Shown piece by piece: positions 50,881 through 60,015 of a stretch of DNA of 62,348 bases. The notes under the pieces were generated by a model that was not told the DNA's origin, did no database searches, and saw nothing but the letters and a program-made list of their open reading frames with translations. The stretch's first letter is position 1, and every line of letters starts with the position of its first letter. Source of the DNA: Sphaerisporangium cinnabarinum (GTDB taxonomy: Bacteria > Actinomycetota > Actinomycetes > Actinomycetales > Cellulomonadaceae); the NCBI GenBank assembly GCA_003052455.1, contig QAPD01000077.1:1-62348 (forward strand). The letters are read 5' to 3'. The position numbers and the translations under genes were made by a program.

Positions 50881-52686
50881 TCAGGCGGTCGTGCCCTCGG
50901 GACCCCCGACGACGAGCCAGTAGAAGTCGCGCGAGCCCCACGTCATGACGACGCGCCCGTCGTCCCCGACCGCCGGGAAGCGCGCGCCGCCGAAGACGTC
51001 GGTGAGCGTCGCGCCCGCGTGCCCCGGCAGGTGCACCGCCGCGGACCGGGCGGTCGCGGAGAGGTTCGCCACGCACAGGACCGTCTCCGTGGGCGTGCGC
51101 CGCAGGAACGCGAGGATCGACTCGTTGTCGCACTCGAGCGCGAGGAAGTCGCCGGTCCCGAACGCGCGGTGGCGCCGCCGGACCTTGAGCATGCCGTGCA
51201 CCCAGTGCAGCAGCGAGGTCGACTGCTCGAGCTGCGCCTCCACGTTCACGTAGCCGTAGTGGTGGACCAGCGACTGCACGAGCGGCAGGTACACCTTGCC
51301 GGGGTCCGCGGTGGAGAACCCGGCGTTGCGGTCGGGCGTCCACTGCATGGGCGTGCGCACGGCGTCGCGGTCGGGCAGCCAGATGTTGTCGCCCATCCCG
51401 ATCTCGTCGCCGTAGTACAGGCACGGGCTGCCCGGGAGGGAGAGCAGGAGGGCGTGCGCGAGCTCGACCTCCTTGCGCGAGTTGTCGAGCAGGGGCGCCA
51501 GCCGACGGCGGATGCCGACGTTGGCGCGCATGCGCGGGTCGGGCGCGTACCACCCGTACATCGACGCGCGCTCCTCCGTCGAGACCATCTCGAGCGTCAG
51601 CTCGTCGTGGTTGCGCAGGAACGTGCTCCACTGCGCGCCCGCCGGGATGTCGGGCGTGTCGGCGAGGATCTCGAGGACCTGGTTCGCGCGCTGGTCACGG
51701 ATCGCGTAGAAGATGCGCGGCATGACGGGGAAGTGGAAGCACATGTGGCACTCCGGCTCCTCCTCGGTGCCGAAGTAGTCCACGACGTCGCGCGGCCACT
51801 GGTTCGCCTCGGCGAGGAGGATGCGGCCCGGGAACTCGGTGTCCACCATGCGCCGCACGCGGCGCAGGAACTCGTGCGTCTGCGGCAGGTTCTCGCAGTT
51901 GGTGCCCTCGGCCTCGTAGAGGTACGGGACCGCGTCGAGGCGGAACCCGTCGACCCCCATCTGCAGCCAGAACCGCGCGACGTCGAGCATCGCGTCGGCC
52001 ACGCGCGGGTTCTCGAAGTTGAGGTCGGGCTGGTGGGAGAAGAACCGGTGCCAGAAGAACTGGCGCCGCACCGGGTCGAACGTCCAGTTGGACGTCTCCG
52101 TGTCGACGAAGATGATGCGCGCGTCCTGGTAGCGCGTGTCGTCGTCGCTCCACACGTAGAAGTCGCCGTACGGGCCCTCCGGGTCGGCGCGCGACGCCTG
52201 GAACCACGGGTGCTGGTCGCTCGTGTGGTTCATGACGAGGTCGATGACGACGCGCATCCCGCGCGCGTGCGCCTCGCTCACGAGCTCCGCGAAGTCCGAC
52301 GTCGAGCCGTACTGCGGCGCGATCGCCGTGTAGTCGGACACGTCGTAGCCGCCGTCGCGCAGCGGAGACGGGTAGAACGGCGGCAGCCACAGCGCGTCGA
52401 TGCCCAGCCACTGGAGGTAGTCGAGGCGGTCGATGAGCCCGCGCAGGTCGCCCGTCCCGCTGCCGTCGGAGTCGGAGAACGCGCGGACGATCACCTCGTA
52501 GAACACGGCCGTGCGGTACCAGTCCGGGTCGTCGGACAGCCCCGGGCGCGTCTCGACGGGCGGCGCGGGCTGGCGTCGCGGCGGGAGGGCGGCGACAGGC
52601 ACGGGTGCGGTGATCGGGGGCACGGGCGCGGGACCGGCGGCGGGCCCCCGCACGGGGACCGGGGCCGCGTCCCGGGGGAGCGTCAT
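50881..52686 (-). CDS. treS: Trehalose synthase (maltose alpha-D-glucosyltransferase)
   Basis: Interconverts trehalose and maltose. 601 residues, GH13. A disordered Pro/Val/Ala-rich N-terminus of about 55 residues precedes the family start [31 protein letters not shown]. Catalytic residues: nucleophile Asp251 ([13 protein letters not shown]), acid Glu293 (LLAEANQW) and the transition-state Asp in [12 protein letters not shown]. No fused maltokinase domain; mak is a separate gene. ATG overlaps the glgE stop by 4 bp (ATGA), so the two are translationally coupled. Confidence 0.95.
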   Translation of the reverse strand: MTLPRDAAPVPVRGPAAGPAPVPPITAPVPVAALPPRRQPAPPVETRPGLSDDPDWYRTAVFYEVIVRAFSDSDGSGTGDLRGLIDRLDYLQWLGIDALWLPPFYPSPLRDGGYDVSDYTAIAPQYGSTSDFAELVSEAHARGMRVVIDLVMNHTSDQHPWFQASRADPEGPYGDFYVWSDDDTRYQDARIIFVDTETSNWTFDPVRRQFFWHRFFSHQPDLNFENPRVADAMLDVARFWLQMGVDGFRLDAVPYLYEAEGTNCENLPQTHEFLRRVRRMVDTEFPGRILLAEANQWPRDVVDYFGTEEEPECHMCFHFPVMPRIFYAIRDQRANQVLEILADTPDIPAGAQWSTFLRNHDELTLEMVSTEERASMYGWYAPDPRMRANVGIRRRLAPLLDNSRKEVELAHALLLSLPGSPCLYYGDEIGMGDNIWLPDRDAVRTPMQWTPDRNAGFSTADPGKVYLPLVQSLVHHYGYVNVEAQLEQSTSLLHWVHGMLKVRRRHRAFGTGDFLALECDNESILAFLRRTPTETVLCVANLSATARSAAVHLPGHAGATLTDVFGGARFPAVGDDGRVVMTWGSRDFYWLVVGGPEGTTA

Positions 52687-54812
52687 GACGCCCTCACGTG
52701 GATGACGTGCGCGACCTGGCGCAGCGGTTCGAGGCGCACGTACACGTCCTGGCCCCAGCCGTAGCTCTCGCCGGTCAGCTCGTCGTGCGCGACGAACGAC
52801 GGCGCCCAGGGGTCCTGGCCGTCCGCGAGCGGGGGGAGGCCGAGGGCCGCGAGGTCCAGGTGCACGTTCGACTCCTGCGGGGAGCGGGGGTCGAGGTTCA
52901 CCACGACGACGACCGTGTCCGCCTCGCCGGTCGGCGAGTGCTCGGCCGGCAGGTGGCGCGAGAACGCGAGCACCTGGTCGTTCGTCGTCGGGTGCACCGT
53001 GAGGTTGCGGAGCTGGCGCAGCGCGGGGTGGTCGCGGCGGATCTCGTTGAGCCGCGTGAGCAGCGTCGAGATCCCGATCTCGTCGGCGAGCGCCCAGTCG
53101 CGCGGCTTGTACTCGTACTTCTCGTTGTCGATCTGCTCCTCGACGCCCGGGCGGGGCACGTTCTCGACGAGCTCGTAGCCGGAGTAGATCCCCCACGTGG
53201 GCGAGCCGAGGGCGGCGAGCACCGCGCGCACCGCGAAGCCCGCCACGCCGCCGTGCTGGAGGTACGGCGGGAGGATGTCGTGGGTCGTGGGCCAGAAGCT
53301 CGGGCGCATGTAGGCGCCGGCCTCGCCCGAGACCTCGGTGAGGTACTCCGCGAGCTCGTCGCGCGTGTTGCGCCAGGTGAAGTACGTGTACGACTGGTGG
53401 AACCCGATGCGCGCGAGCGTGTGCATCATCGCGGGCTTGGTGAACGCCTCGGAGAGGAACACGACCTCGGGGTTCGTCGCGCGCACCTCGGCCAGCAGCC
53501 ACTCCCAGAAGTCGAGCGGCTTGGTGTGCGGGTTGTCGACGCGGAACGCGGTGACGCCGCGGTCGATCCACACGCGCACGACGCGCAGCACCTCGGCGTA
53601 GATGCCCTCGGGGTCGTTGTCGAAGTTGAGCGGGTAGATGTCCTGGTACTTCTTCGGCGGGTTCTCGGCGTACGCGATGGAGCCGTCGGCGCGCGTCGTG
53701 AACCACTCGGGGTGCTCGGTGACCCAGGGGTGGTCGGGCGAGCACTGGAGCGCGAGGTCGATCGCGACCTCCAGCCCGTGCCGCCGGGCCTCCTTGACGA
53801 ACGCGCGGAACGTGCGCTCGCTGCCGAGCTCGGGGTGGATCGCGTCGTGGCCGCCGTCCTTCGACCCGATGGCGTACGGGCTGCCCGGGTCGCCGGGGAG
53901 CGCGGTGAGGGAGTTGTTGCGGCCCTTGCGGTGCGTCGTGCCGATGGGGTGGACGGGCGTCAGGTAGACGACGTCGAAGCCCATCTCCGCGATCGCGGGC
54001 AGACGGCGGGCGGCGGCGGTGAACGTGCCCGAGCGCCAGCGCCCGTCCTTGAGCCGTCGGGCGCCCTCGGAGCGCGGGAACATCTCGTACCACGCGCCCG
54101 CGAGCGCGAGCGGGCGCTCGACGCGCAGCGGGTACGTGGCGGACGCCGTGACGTGGTCGCGCAGCGGGGCGCGCTCCAGGACGTCGCGCACCTCGGGCGA
54201 CGTCGCCGCGACGAGCCGCGCCTCGGCGGGGCGGCTCGCGTCGGCGAGCGCGGCGAGCGCGTCGGCGAGCGTGCGGTCGTCTGCGGGGGTCCGGCGGCCG
54301 GGCGTGCCGTCGCGCCCGGGGAGGGGGACGGCGTCGGCGAGGACGCGCTCGAAGAGCCGCACGCCCTCGGCGAGCATGAGCTCGACGTCGACGCCAGCCG
54401 CGACCTTGACCGTCGCGTCGTGCGCCCACGTGCCGTAGGGGTCGCTCCACGCCTCGACGCGCAGCGACCAGTCGCCGACCGCGTCCGGGTGGAGCGTGGC
54501 GCGGAACCGGTCGAGCCCGGGGGCGACGTCGACCATGGGCGCCGTGCGCTCGGTGCCGTCGGGCGCGACGAGGACGGCGGTCGCGGCGACGGCGTCGTGG
54601 CCCTCCCGGAAGACGGTCGCCTCGATCGGCACCATCTCGCCGACGACGGCCTTGGCGGGCCACCGGCCGCCCTCGACGACGGGCGACACCTCGAGCACGG
54701 GGATGCGTCCGACGGGTGCGGCAGGGGCGGGGGCGGGGGCGCCGCCTCGGGGGCGAGGGGCACCGGTGGCGCGGGGGCGGTGCGGCGCGAGGGCCGGAGG
54801 GGTCGACGTCAC
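52683..54812 (-). CDS. glgE: Maltosyltransferase GlgE (alpha-1,4-glucan:maltose-1-phosphate)
   Basis: Extends alpha-glucan from maltose-1-phosphate. 709 residues, GH13_3. N-terminal domain from [26 protein letters not shown], then the barrel with [19 protein letters not shown], nucleophile Asp426 ([15 protein letters not shown]) and acid Glu455 ([10 protein letters not shown]), 29 residues apart as in Streptomyces GlgE. GTG 54812 is taken as start because TACGTT ends 6 nt before it and no ribosome site exists, implying a leaderless transcript. It heads the minus-strand operon and is divergent from glgP. Confidence 0.95.
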   Translation of the reverse strand: MTSTPPALAPHRPRATGAPRPRGGAPAPAPAAPVGRIPVLEVSPVVEGGRWPAKAVVGEMVPIEATVFREGHDAVAATAVLVAPDGTERTAPMVDVAPGLDRFRATLHPDAVGDWSLRVEAWSDPYGTWAHDATVKVAAGVDVELMLAEGVRLFERVLADAVPLPGRDGTPGRRTPADDRTLADALAALADASRPAEARLVAATSPEVRDVLERAPLRDHVTASATYPLRVERPLALAGAWYEMFPRSEGARRLKDGRWRSGTFTAAARRLPAIAEMGFDVVYLTPVHPIGTTHRKGRNNSLTALPGDPGSPYAIGSKDGGHDAIHPELGSERTFRAFVKEARRHGLEVAIDLALQCSPDHPWVTEHPEWFTTRADGSIAYAENPPKKYQDIYPLNFDNDPEGIYAEVLRVVRVWIDRGVTAFRVDNPHTKPLDFWEWLLAEVRATNPEVVFLSEAFTKPAMMHTLARIGFHQSYTYFTWRNTRDELAEYLTEVSGEAGAYMRPSFWPTTHDILPPYLQHGGVAGFAVRAVLAALGSPTWGIYSGYELVENVPRPGVEEQIDNEKYEYKPRDWALADEIGISTLLTRLNEIRRDHPALRQLRNLTVHPTTNDQVLAFSRHLPAEHSPTGEADTVVVVVNLDPRSPQESNVHLDLAALGLPPLADGQDPWAPSFVAHDELTGESYGWGQDVYVRLEPLRQVAHVIHVRAS

Positions 54813-54975
54813 ACGCACAACGTATCGAGGGGCACGGGGGCCAGGCACCTGGGAGAGGGGTCGGCGCGTCGCGGACGGGTCCCGCACGGTACCCGGGTGA
54901 AATTTCATGCAAGCGTTACACACAGGTTGCGGCGCGGGGGTGTGCACCGGCGCCAGGCTGCGTAGTCTCGTCCCC
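54813..54975. promoter_or_regulatory. glgE/glgP divergent promoter region with LacI-type operator
   Basis: For glgE: TACGTT at 54819-54824 (minus). For glgP: TAGTCT at 54963-54968 (plus). Between them is an unusually AT-rich patch with the palindrome TGAAATTTCA (54898-54907) directly followed by TGCAAGCGTTACA (54908-54920), which fits the LacI-family operator pattern with a central CG. One regulator could therefore control both directions. Confidence 0.6.
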
Positions 54976-57579
54976 GTGAGAGCCATCCGACGGTTCACCG
55001 TCCGCACCCTGCTGCCCGCCGAGCTGCGCGACCTGGACGAGCTCGCGCACAACCTGCGCTGGTCCTGGCACGCGCCCACGCGCGACCTGTTCGCCGGTAT
55101 CGACCCCGAGACGTGGGCGGCGGTCCACGGCGACCCCGTCGCGCTGCTCGGTGCGCTCGGGCCCGAGCGCCTCGCCGAGCTCGCCGCCGACGGCGCGTTC
55201 GTCGAGCGCGTGCGTGCCGCGGCGGCCGACCTGCGCCACTACCTCGACGACGCGCTGTGGTACCAGGAGCGTGCCGCGGAGACGTCGGAGGGCGGTGGCT
55301 CCCTCCCGGCCGCGATCGCGTACTTCTCGCCCGAGTTCGGCATCACGTCCGTGCTGCCCCAGTACTCCGGCGGCCTCGGCATCCTCGCCGGTGACCACCT
55401 CAAGAGCGCGAGCGACCTCGGCGTGCCGATCGTCGGCGTCGGGCTCCTCTACGGCGCCGGCTACTTCAAGCAGTCGCTCACGCGCGACGGCTGGCAGGTC
55501 GAGACGTACCCGCTCCTCGACCCGGACGGCCTGCCGCTCACCCTCCTGCGCGACGACGACGGCACGCCCGCGCGCGTCTCGCTCGCCCTGCCGGGTGGGC
55601 GGACGCTCCACGCGCACGTGTGGGTCGCGGCCGTCGGCCGCGTGCCGCTGCTCCTGCTCGACTCGAACGTGCCCGGCAACGACGAGGCCGCGCGCAAGGT
55701 GACCGACCGCCTCTACGGCGGCGGTGGCGAGCACCGCCTCCAGCAGGAGCTCCTGCTCGGCGTGGGCGGCGTGCGCGCGCTGCGCCTGTGGTCGCGCCTC
55801 ACCGGTGCGCCGGAGCCGGAGGTCTACCACACCAACGAGGGCCACGCGGGGTTCCTCGGCGTCGAGCGCATCCGCGAGCTCGTCGAGCAGGGCCTCACGT
55901 TCGACGCGGCGCTCGAGGCCGTGCGCGCCGCGACGGTCTTCACGACGCACACGCCCGTGCCCGCCGGCATCGACCGGTTCGGCCGCGACCTCGTCGCGCA
56001 GTACTTCGGCGGCGACATGGTGGTCGACGGCCTGCCCGTCGAGCGCGTCCTCGCCCTCGGGGCCGAGGACTACGACGGCGGCGACCCGACCGTGTTCAAC
56101 ATGGCCGTCATGGGCCTGCGCCTCGGCGGGCGGGCGAACGGCGTCTCGCTCCTGCACGGCGAGGTGTCGCGCGGCATGTTCGAGGGCCTGTGGCCCGGCT
56201 TCGACGCCCGCGAGGTCCCCATCACCTCGGTGACGAACGGCGTCCACTCGCCCACGTGGGTCGACCCGGCGCTCGCGGCCCTCGAGGCCGAGCGGCTCGG
56301 GCTCGACGAGCTCACGGCCGAGCACGCGTCGTCGCGCTGGCTGCGCGGCGACGGGGACGGCGCCGTCGACGACGGCGAGCTCTGGGCGATCCGGCGCGAG
56401 ATGCGCGGCCGGCTCGTCGACGAGGCGCGCCGCCGCGTGCGCAAGTCCTGGCGCGAGCGCGGCGCGACCCCGGCGGAGCTCGGCTGGGTCGACGACGTGC
56501 TCTCGCCCGACGTCCTCACCATCGGGTTCGCGCGCCGCGTGCCCACGTACAAGCGGCTCACGCTCATGCTGCGTGACCCGGAACGCCTCAAGGCGCTGCT
56601 GCTGCACCCCGAGCGCCCGGTCCAGCTCGTCGTCGCGGGCAAGTCGCACCCTGCGGACGACCAGGGCAAGCGGCTCATCCAGCAGCTCGTCCGCTTCACG
56701 GACGACCCCGAGGTGCGGCACCGCATCGTCTTCCTGCCGAACTACGACATCGCCATGGCGCAGTCGCTCTACCCGGGCTGCGACGTCTGGCTCAACAACC
56801 CGCTGCGCCCGCTGGAGGCGTCCGGCACGTCGGGCATGAAGTCGGCGCTCAACGGCGGCCTCAACCTGTCGATCCTCGACGGGTGGTGGGACGAGTGGTA
56901 CGACGGCGAGAACGGCTGGGCCATCCCGACCGCCGACGGCGTCGAGGACGCGGACCGTCGCGACGACCTCGAGGCCGCTGCGCTCTACGACCTCGTCGAG
57001 CAGCAGGTGGCGCCTCGCTTCTACGACCGCGACGCCGACGGCGTGCCCGGCCGGTGGCTCGAGATGGTGCGGCACACGCTCGCGACGCTCGGCCCGAAGG
57101 TCCAGGCGACGCGCATGGTCGGCGAGTACGTCACGCGCCTGTACGCCCCTGCCGCAGCGGCCGGGCGCGCGCTGGCCGCCGACGGGCTCGCGCCCGCCCG
57201 CGAGCTCGCGCAGTGGAAGCACGCCGTGCGCGACGGCTGGTCGCGCGTGCGCGTCGACCACGTCGACTCGGCCGGCATCGGCGAGGTGCCGCAGGTCGGG
57301 GACCGCCTCACGGTCCGCGCGTACGTGTCGCTCGGCGACCTGCGCCCCGAGGACGTCCAGGTGCAGGTCGTGCACGGGCGCGTCAGCGAGGCCGACGTCA
57401 TCGAGGAGTTCACGGCCGAGCCGCTCGCGCTCGCCGAGACGTACGAGGCCGGCCGCTACGCGTTCGCGGGCGACGTCGTGCTCGACGCGTCCGGACCGTT
57501 CGGCTACACGGTCCGCGTCGTCCCGACCCACGACGGCCTCCCGAGCGTCGCCGAGCTGGGCCTCGTCACCAACGCCTGA
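54976..57579 (+). CDS. glgP: Alpha-glucan phosphorylase
   Basis: Releases glucose-1-phosphate from glycogen or maltodextrin, PLP-dependent. 867 residues, of the shorter bacterial/archaeal type. N-terminal ELRDLDELAHNLRWSWHAPTRDLF, AYFSPEFGITSVLPQYSGGLGILAGDHLKSASDLG, the His of EVYHTNEGHAGFLGVERI, and the PLP lysine in EASGTSGMKSALNGGLNLSILDGWWDEWY. GTG 54976 (MRAIRRFTVRTLLP) is selected; an upstream in-frame ATG at 54907 would place the operator inside the gene. TAGTCT lies 7 nt before the start, so it is probably leaderless. Confidence 0.95.
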   Translation: MRAIRRFTVRTLLPAELRDLDELAHNLRWSWHAPTRDLFAGIDPETWAAVHGDPVALLGALGPERLAELAADGAFVERVRAAAADLRHYLDDALWYQERAAETSEGGGSLPAAIAYFSPEFGITSVLPQYSGGLGILAGDHLKSASDLGVPIVGVGLLYGAGYFKQSLTRDGWQVETYPLLDPDGLPLTLLRDDDGTPARVSLALPGGRTLHAHVWVAAVGRVPLLLLDSNVPGNDEAARKVTDRLYGGGGEHRLQQELLLGVGGVRALRLWSRLTGAPEPEVYHTNEGHAGFLGVERIRELVEQGLTFDAALEAVRAATVFTTHTPVPAGIDRFGRDLVAQYFGGDMVVDGLPVERVLALGAEDYDGGDPTVFNMAVMGLRLGGRANGVSLLHGEVSRGMFEGLWPGFDAREVPITSVTNGVHSPTWVDPALAALEAERLGLDELTAEHASSRWLRGDGDGAVDDGELWAIRREMRGRLVDEARRRVRKSWRERGATPAELGWVDDVLSPDVLTIGFARRVPTYKRLTLMLRDPERLKALLLHPERPVQLVVAGKSHPADDQGKRLIQQLVRFTDDPEVRHRIVFLPNYDIAMAQSLYPGCDVWLNNPLRPLEASGTSGMKSALNGGLNLSILDGWWDEWYDGENGWAIPTADGVEDADRRDDLEAAALYDLVEQQVAPRFYDRDADGVPGRWLEMVRHTLATLGPKVQATRMVGEYVTRLYAPAAAAGRALAADGLAPARELAQWKHAVRDGWSRVRVDHVDSAGIGEVPQVGDRLTVRAYVSLGDLRPEDVQVQVVHGRVSEADVIEEFTAEPLALAETYEAGRYAFAGDVVLDASGPFGYTVRVVPTHDGLPSVAELGLVTNA

Positions 57580-57595
57580 CCCCCTCCGCCGAGGT

Positions 57596-57652
57596 AGAGC
57601 CTGCGGTCGCGAGGTAGAACTCTCAGAGTTCTACCTCGCGACCGCAGGCTCT
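57596..57652. repeat. Perfect 57-nt palindrome with GAGGTAGA words
   Basis: 28-nt arms 57596-57623 and 57625-57652 are exact reverse complements around one central base. The left side contains GCGAGGTAGAACTCT, repeating the GAGGTAGAGC found just before it at 57591-57600. It lies 16 nt after the glgP stop and is followed by CTTTCTCG, so it can act as a terminator; it also shares its core word with the elements near 58.8 and 61.9 kb. Confidence 0.85.
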
Positions 57653-57761
57653 TTCTCGCGGAATCGCGGTGGGTGACGAGCCCGAGGCAGACGGCCGCCG
57701 GTCGTCCACAGATCCGCCGCCGCCCCTGGTCGACGCCACCGCGCTCGGCGAGTCTGAGCCC

Positions 57762-58766
57762 ATGAGCGCGGACGAGCACGAGGTCGAGCACGCACGTCGG
57801 ACGGCGAGCCGTCCCCGGAGCACGGGGCGCCCACCGGGGCGACAGGACGGAGCGCATGCCCCGGCGACGCTGCCGTCGGTCGTGCGGTTCTCGGCGGAGC
57901 GGCGCGCGGAGATCGCCGCCGCCGTCCGCAGCGGCACGCTCGTCCGGGTGCGTCAGGGTGCCTACGCTGCCCCGCCTCCGGCTGCGGCCTCACCGGCGCA
58001 GCGGCGGCGGGAGGCCGTCGTCGCGCGTGCGGTCGCCCTCGCGGGTCGGTTGACGACGGACTACTGGTTCAGCCACTCGACCGCGGCCGTGCTGCACGGC
58101 CTGTGGACCTGGCGCCTCGCGGACGAGGTCCACGTGACGCAGCTCGGGAACCCGTCCGTGCGCCGGACCGACCCCGAGCTCCGCAGGCACTGGACGGCGC
58201 TGCCCGAGAGAGATCGCGCCGAGCTCGGCGGACTGCCGGTCACCTCCCTGGAGCGCACGATCGTCGACTGCGCCCGTTCCCTCAGCCCGACGTCGGGCAT
58301 CGTGGTGGCGGACTCCGGGTTCCGTGCAGGGGCCGACGTGCGGAGGGTCGAGGAGGTCCTGGAGGCGGCTGCCGGCGGGCGCGGCGTCCGGTGTGCGCGT
58401 CGGCTGCTCGCCGAGGCGGATGCCCGGTCGGAGTCGCCCGGCGAGAGCGTCGTCCGCTGGCTGGTGGTCGACGGAGGTCTCCCGCACCCTGAGCCGAACC
58501 TCCCGGCGACCACCTGGCGCGGCACGTACCGGCTGGACCTCGCGTGGACGGCGCTCCGGGTGGCGGTGGAGTTCGACGGAGCCGTCAAGTACTCCGGCGG
58601 TGGGTACGGCGACCCGCGGGGCCGCCTGCTCGCGGAGAAGGCTCGGCACGACGCGCTGGTCGAGGCCGGTTGGCTCGTCCTGCGGGTGACGTGGGACGAC
58701 CTCGCCGACCCCGACGTCCTCCTCGGCCGGATCCGGGCCGCGCTCGCGCGACGCACCGCGAGATAG
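57762..58766 (+). CDS. DUF559-type (Vsr-like fold) protein with AbiEi-like N-terminal region
   Basis: 334 residues from ATG 57762; in-frame GTG 57669 would add 31 residues, but GAGTCT lies 6 nt before the ATG as in other leaderless genes here. The N-terminal part (RSGTLVRVRQGAYA, WFSHSTAAVLHGLWTW, LGGLPVTSLERTIVDCARSL) resembles AbiEi antitoxin-like domains. The C-terminal domain has a nuclease-like core (TYRLDLAWTALRVAVEFDGAVKYSG then GWLVLRVTWDDL), as in DUF559. Such solitary proteins are common in actinobacteria; role unknown. No toxin partner is visible. The TAG stop lies inside an inverted repeat. Confidence 0.8.
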   Translation: MSADEHEVEHARRTASRPRSTGRPPGRQDGAHAPATLPSVVRFSAERRAEIAAAVRSGTLVRVRQGAYAAPPPAAASPAQRRREAVVARAVALAGRLTTDYWFSHSTAAVLHGLWTWRLADEVHVTQLGNPSVRRTDPELRRHWTALPERDRAELGGLPVTSLERTIVDCARSLSPTSGIVVADSGFRAGADVRRVEEVLEAAAGGRGVRCARRLLAEADARSESPGESVVRWLVVDGGLPHPEPNLPATTWRGTYRLDLAWTALRVAVEFDGAVKYSGGGYGDPRGRLLAEKARHDALVEAGWLVLRVTWDDLADPDVLLGRIRAALARRTAR

Positions 58767-58830
58767 AGGTGCCGGTCGCGACGTAGAACACACCGGGCTC
58801 TACGTCGAGCCCGCCGCCTCTATCTCGCGG
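58756..58830. repeat. Convergent-gene palindrome supplying TAG stops to both genes
   Basis: Outer arms CCGCGAGATAGAGG (58756-58769) and its complement (58817-58830); inner arms CGACGTAGA (58779-58787) and TCTACGTCG (58799-58807). The outer-arm word contains TAG on each strand: 58764-58766 ends the DUF559 gene and 58820-58822 (complement) ends the membrane-protein gene. It doubles as a bidirectional terminator. Confidence 0.85.
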
Positions 58831-59995
58831 GCGGGGGCGTGGCGAGGAGGTCGAGGTAGCGCGAGCGGGCGCGCACGACGTCGGCGAGCTGGGTCTCGAT
58901 GCCGTCGACGAACTCCTCGCGGTACACGGCGTCGACCTGCACGGAGATGGCGTAGTAGAGCCCGGTGAACGTCGCGATCGCGACCGAGACGCGCAGCAGC
59001 GTCTGCGTCACGACGAGGTCCGCGCCGCCGACGCCGCCCCCGCCGACGAGCGAGAGCGTCCGCTGCCAGGTGCCGCCGTCGACGTCCCACAGCGCCATGA
59101 CCTCGGGAGTCACGGTGAGCGTGCCGAGCGCCATGAAGAACACGCCCATGCCGAGGCTCACGACGAGGACCTGGAGGAGCTGGCTCGTCGCGATCATCGT
59201 CGCGAGGTTCGCCGTCTGGCCACGGCTGAAGCGCGCCGCGTCCTCGTGCCCGGGGTGCCGCGCGGCGGTCTCCGCGAGCGCCTCCCGGGCCTCGGCCGGC
59301 GAGCGCAGCCCGACGAACAGCACGACGAGCAGCGCGAAGAACGCGCCGAGCACGAGGTCGGCGACGCCGTGCGTCCGGTCGAACACCTGCCACACCTCGG
59401 CGTTGTAGAAGAGCACGAGGGAGAACACGAGCAGCAGCGGCAGCAGACGCACGAGGCGCAGCAGGGCGGCGCCGAGCTCGTCGGTGACGCGCGCGAGCCC
59501 CCACCACAACGACGACAGCACGCCGTACCCGACGACGACGCGCACGACCCCGAGCAGCACGAGGTTGCCGACGACGGTGAGCAGGGCGTCGCCCCACTGC
59601 CCGCCGAACACGACCGGCAGGAGGGCGGGCACGAGCACGAAGAACGCCAGCTCGGGGACACCGACGGACTGCGGGAGCGTGGACCACGGCCGACCGCGCA
59701 CCACGTTGAGCCCCGCGTACGCGGCCGCGACGATCGCCGCGGCGCCGAGGAGCGCGAGCGCGTTCGCCCACGCGGGCCAGCCCGAGCGCACCGCGCCGGA
59801 GAGCTCGGCGAGCAGCACGACGAGGAGGAACGGGGCCGACCGCCCGAACACGTCGCGGTCGAGCGAGTGCCCCTCGACGAGCAGCGGGAGACCGTTGCGG
59901 CGGAACAGGCGTTCGCAGGCGGGGACGTCGAGCTGGTCGACCGCCGCGGGGGCGCCGGGCGCGGGGGCCGGGGACGCGTCGTCGGGCACGGTCAT
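58820..59995 (-). CDS. Polytopic membrane protein, function unknown
   Basis: 391 residues with about nine to ten hydrophobic segments. The soluble N-terminus (VDQLDVPACERLFRRNGLPLLVEGHSLDRDVFGRSAPFL) precedes the membrane region; a charged loop AEAREALAETAARHPGHEDAARFSRGQTANLATM sits in the middle; the C-terminus QVDAVYREEFVDGIETQLADVVRARSRYLDLL is amphipathic. No family is recognised with confidence. ATG at 59995. It lies 20 nt downstream of the FAD dehydrogenase gene and is likely co-transcribed with it. Confidence 0.72.
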   Translation of the reverse strand: MTVPDDASPAPAPGAPAAVDQLDVPACERLFRRNGLPLLVEGHSLDRDVFGRSAPFLLVVLLAELSGAVRSGWPAWANALALLGAAAIVAAAYAGLNVVRGRPWSTLPQSVGVPELAFFVLVPALLPVVFGGQWGDALLTVVGNLVLLGVVRVVVGYGVLSSLWWGLARVTDELGAALLRLVRLLPLLLVFSLVLFYNAEVWQVFDRTHGVADLVLGAFFALLVVLFVGLRSPAEAREALAETAARHPGHEDAARFSRGQTANLATMIATSQLLQVLVVSLGMGVFFMALGTLTVTPEVMALWDVDGGTWQRTLSLVGGGGVGGADLVVTQTLLRVSVAIATFTGLYYAISVQVDAVYREEFVDGIETQLADVVRARSRYLDLLATPPPAR

Positions 59996-60015
59996 GGTCG
60001 CCGACCCTACCCGGG

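Noticed and set aside
52698-54965. Long plus-strand open frame antisense to glgE
   Set aside because: Same cause: lack of stops in the antisense frame of a high-GC gene. GlgE motifs are unambiguous on the minus strand.
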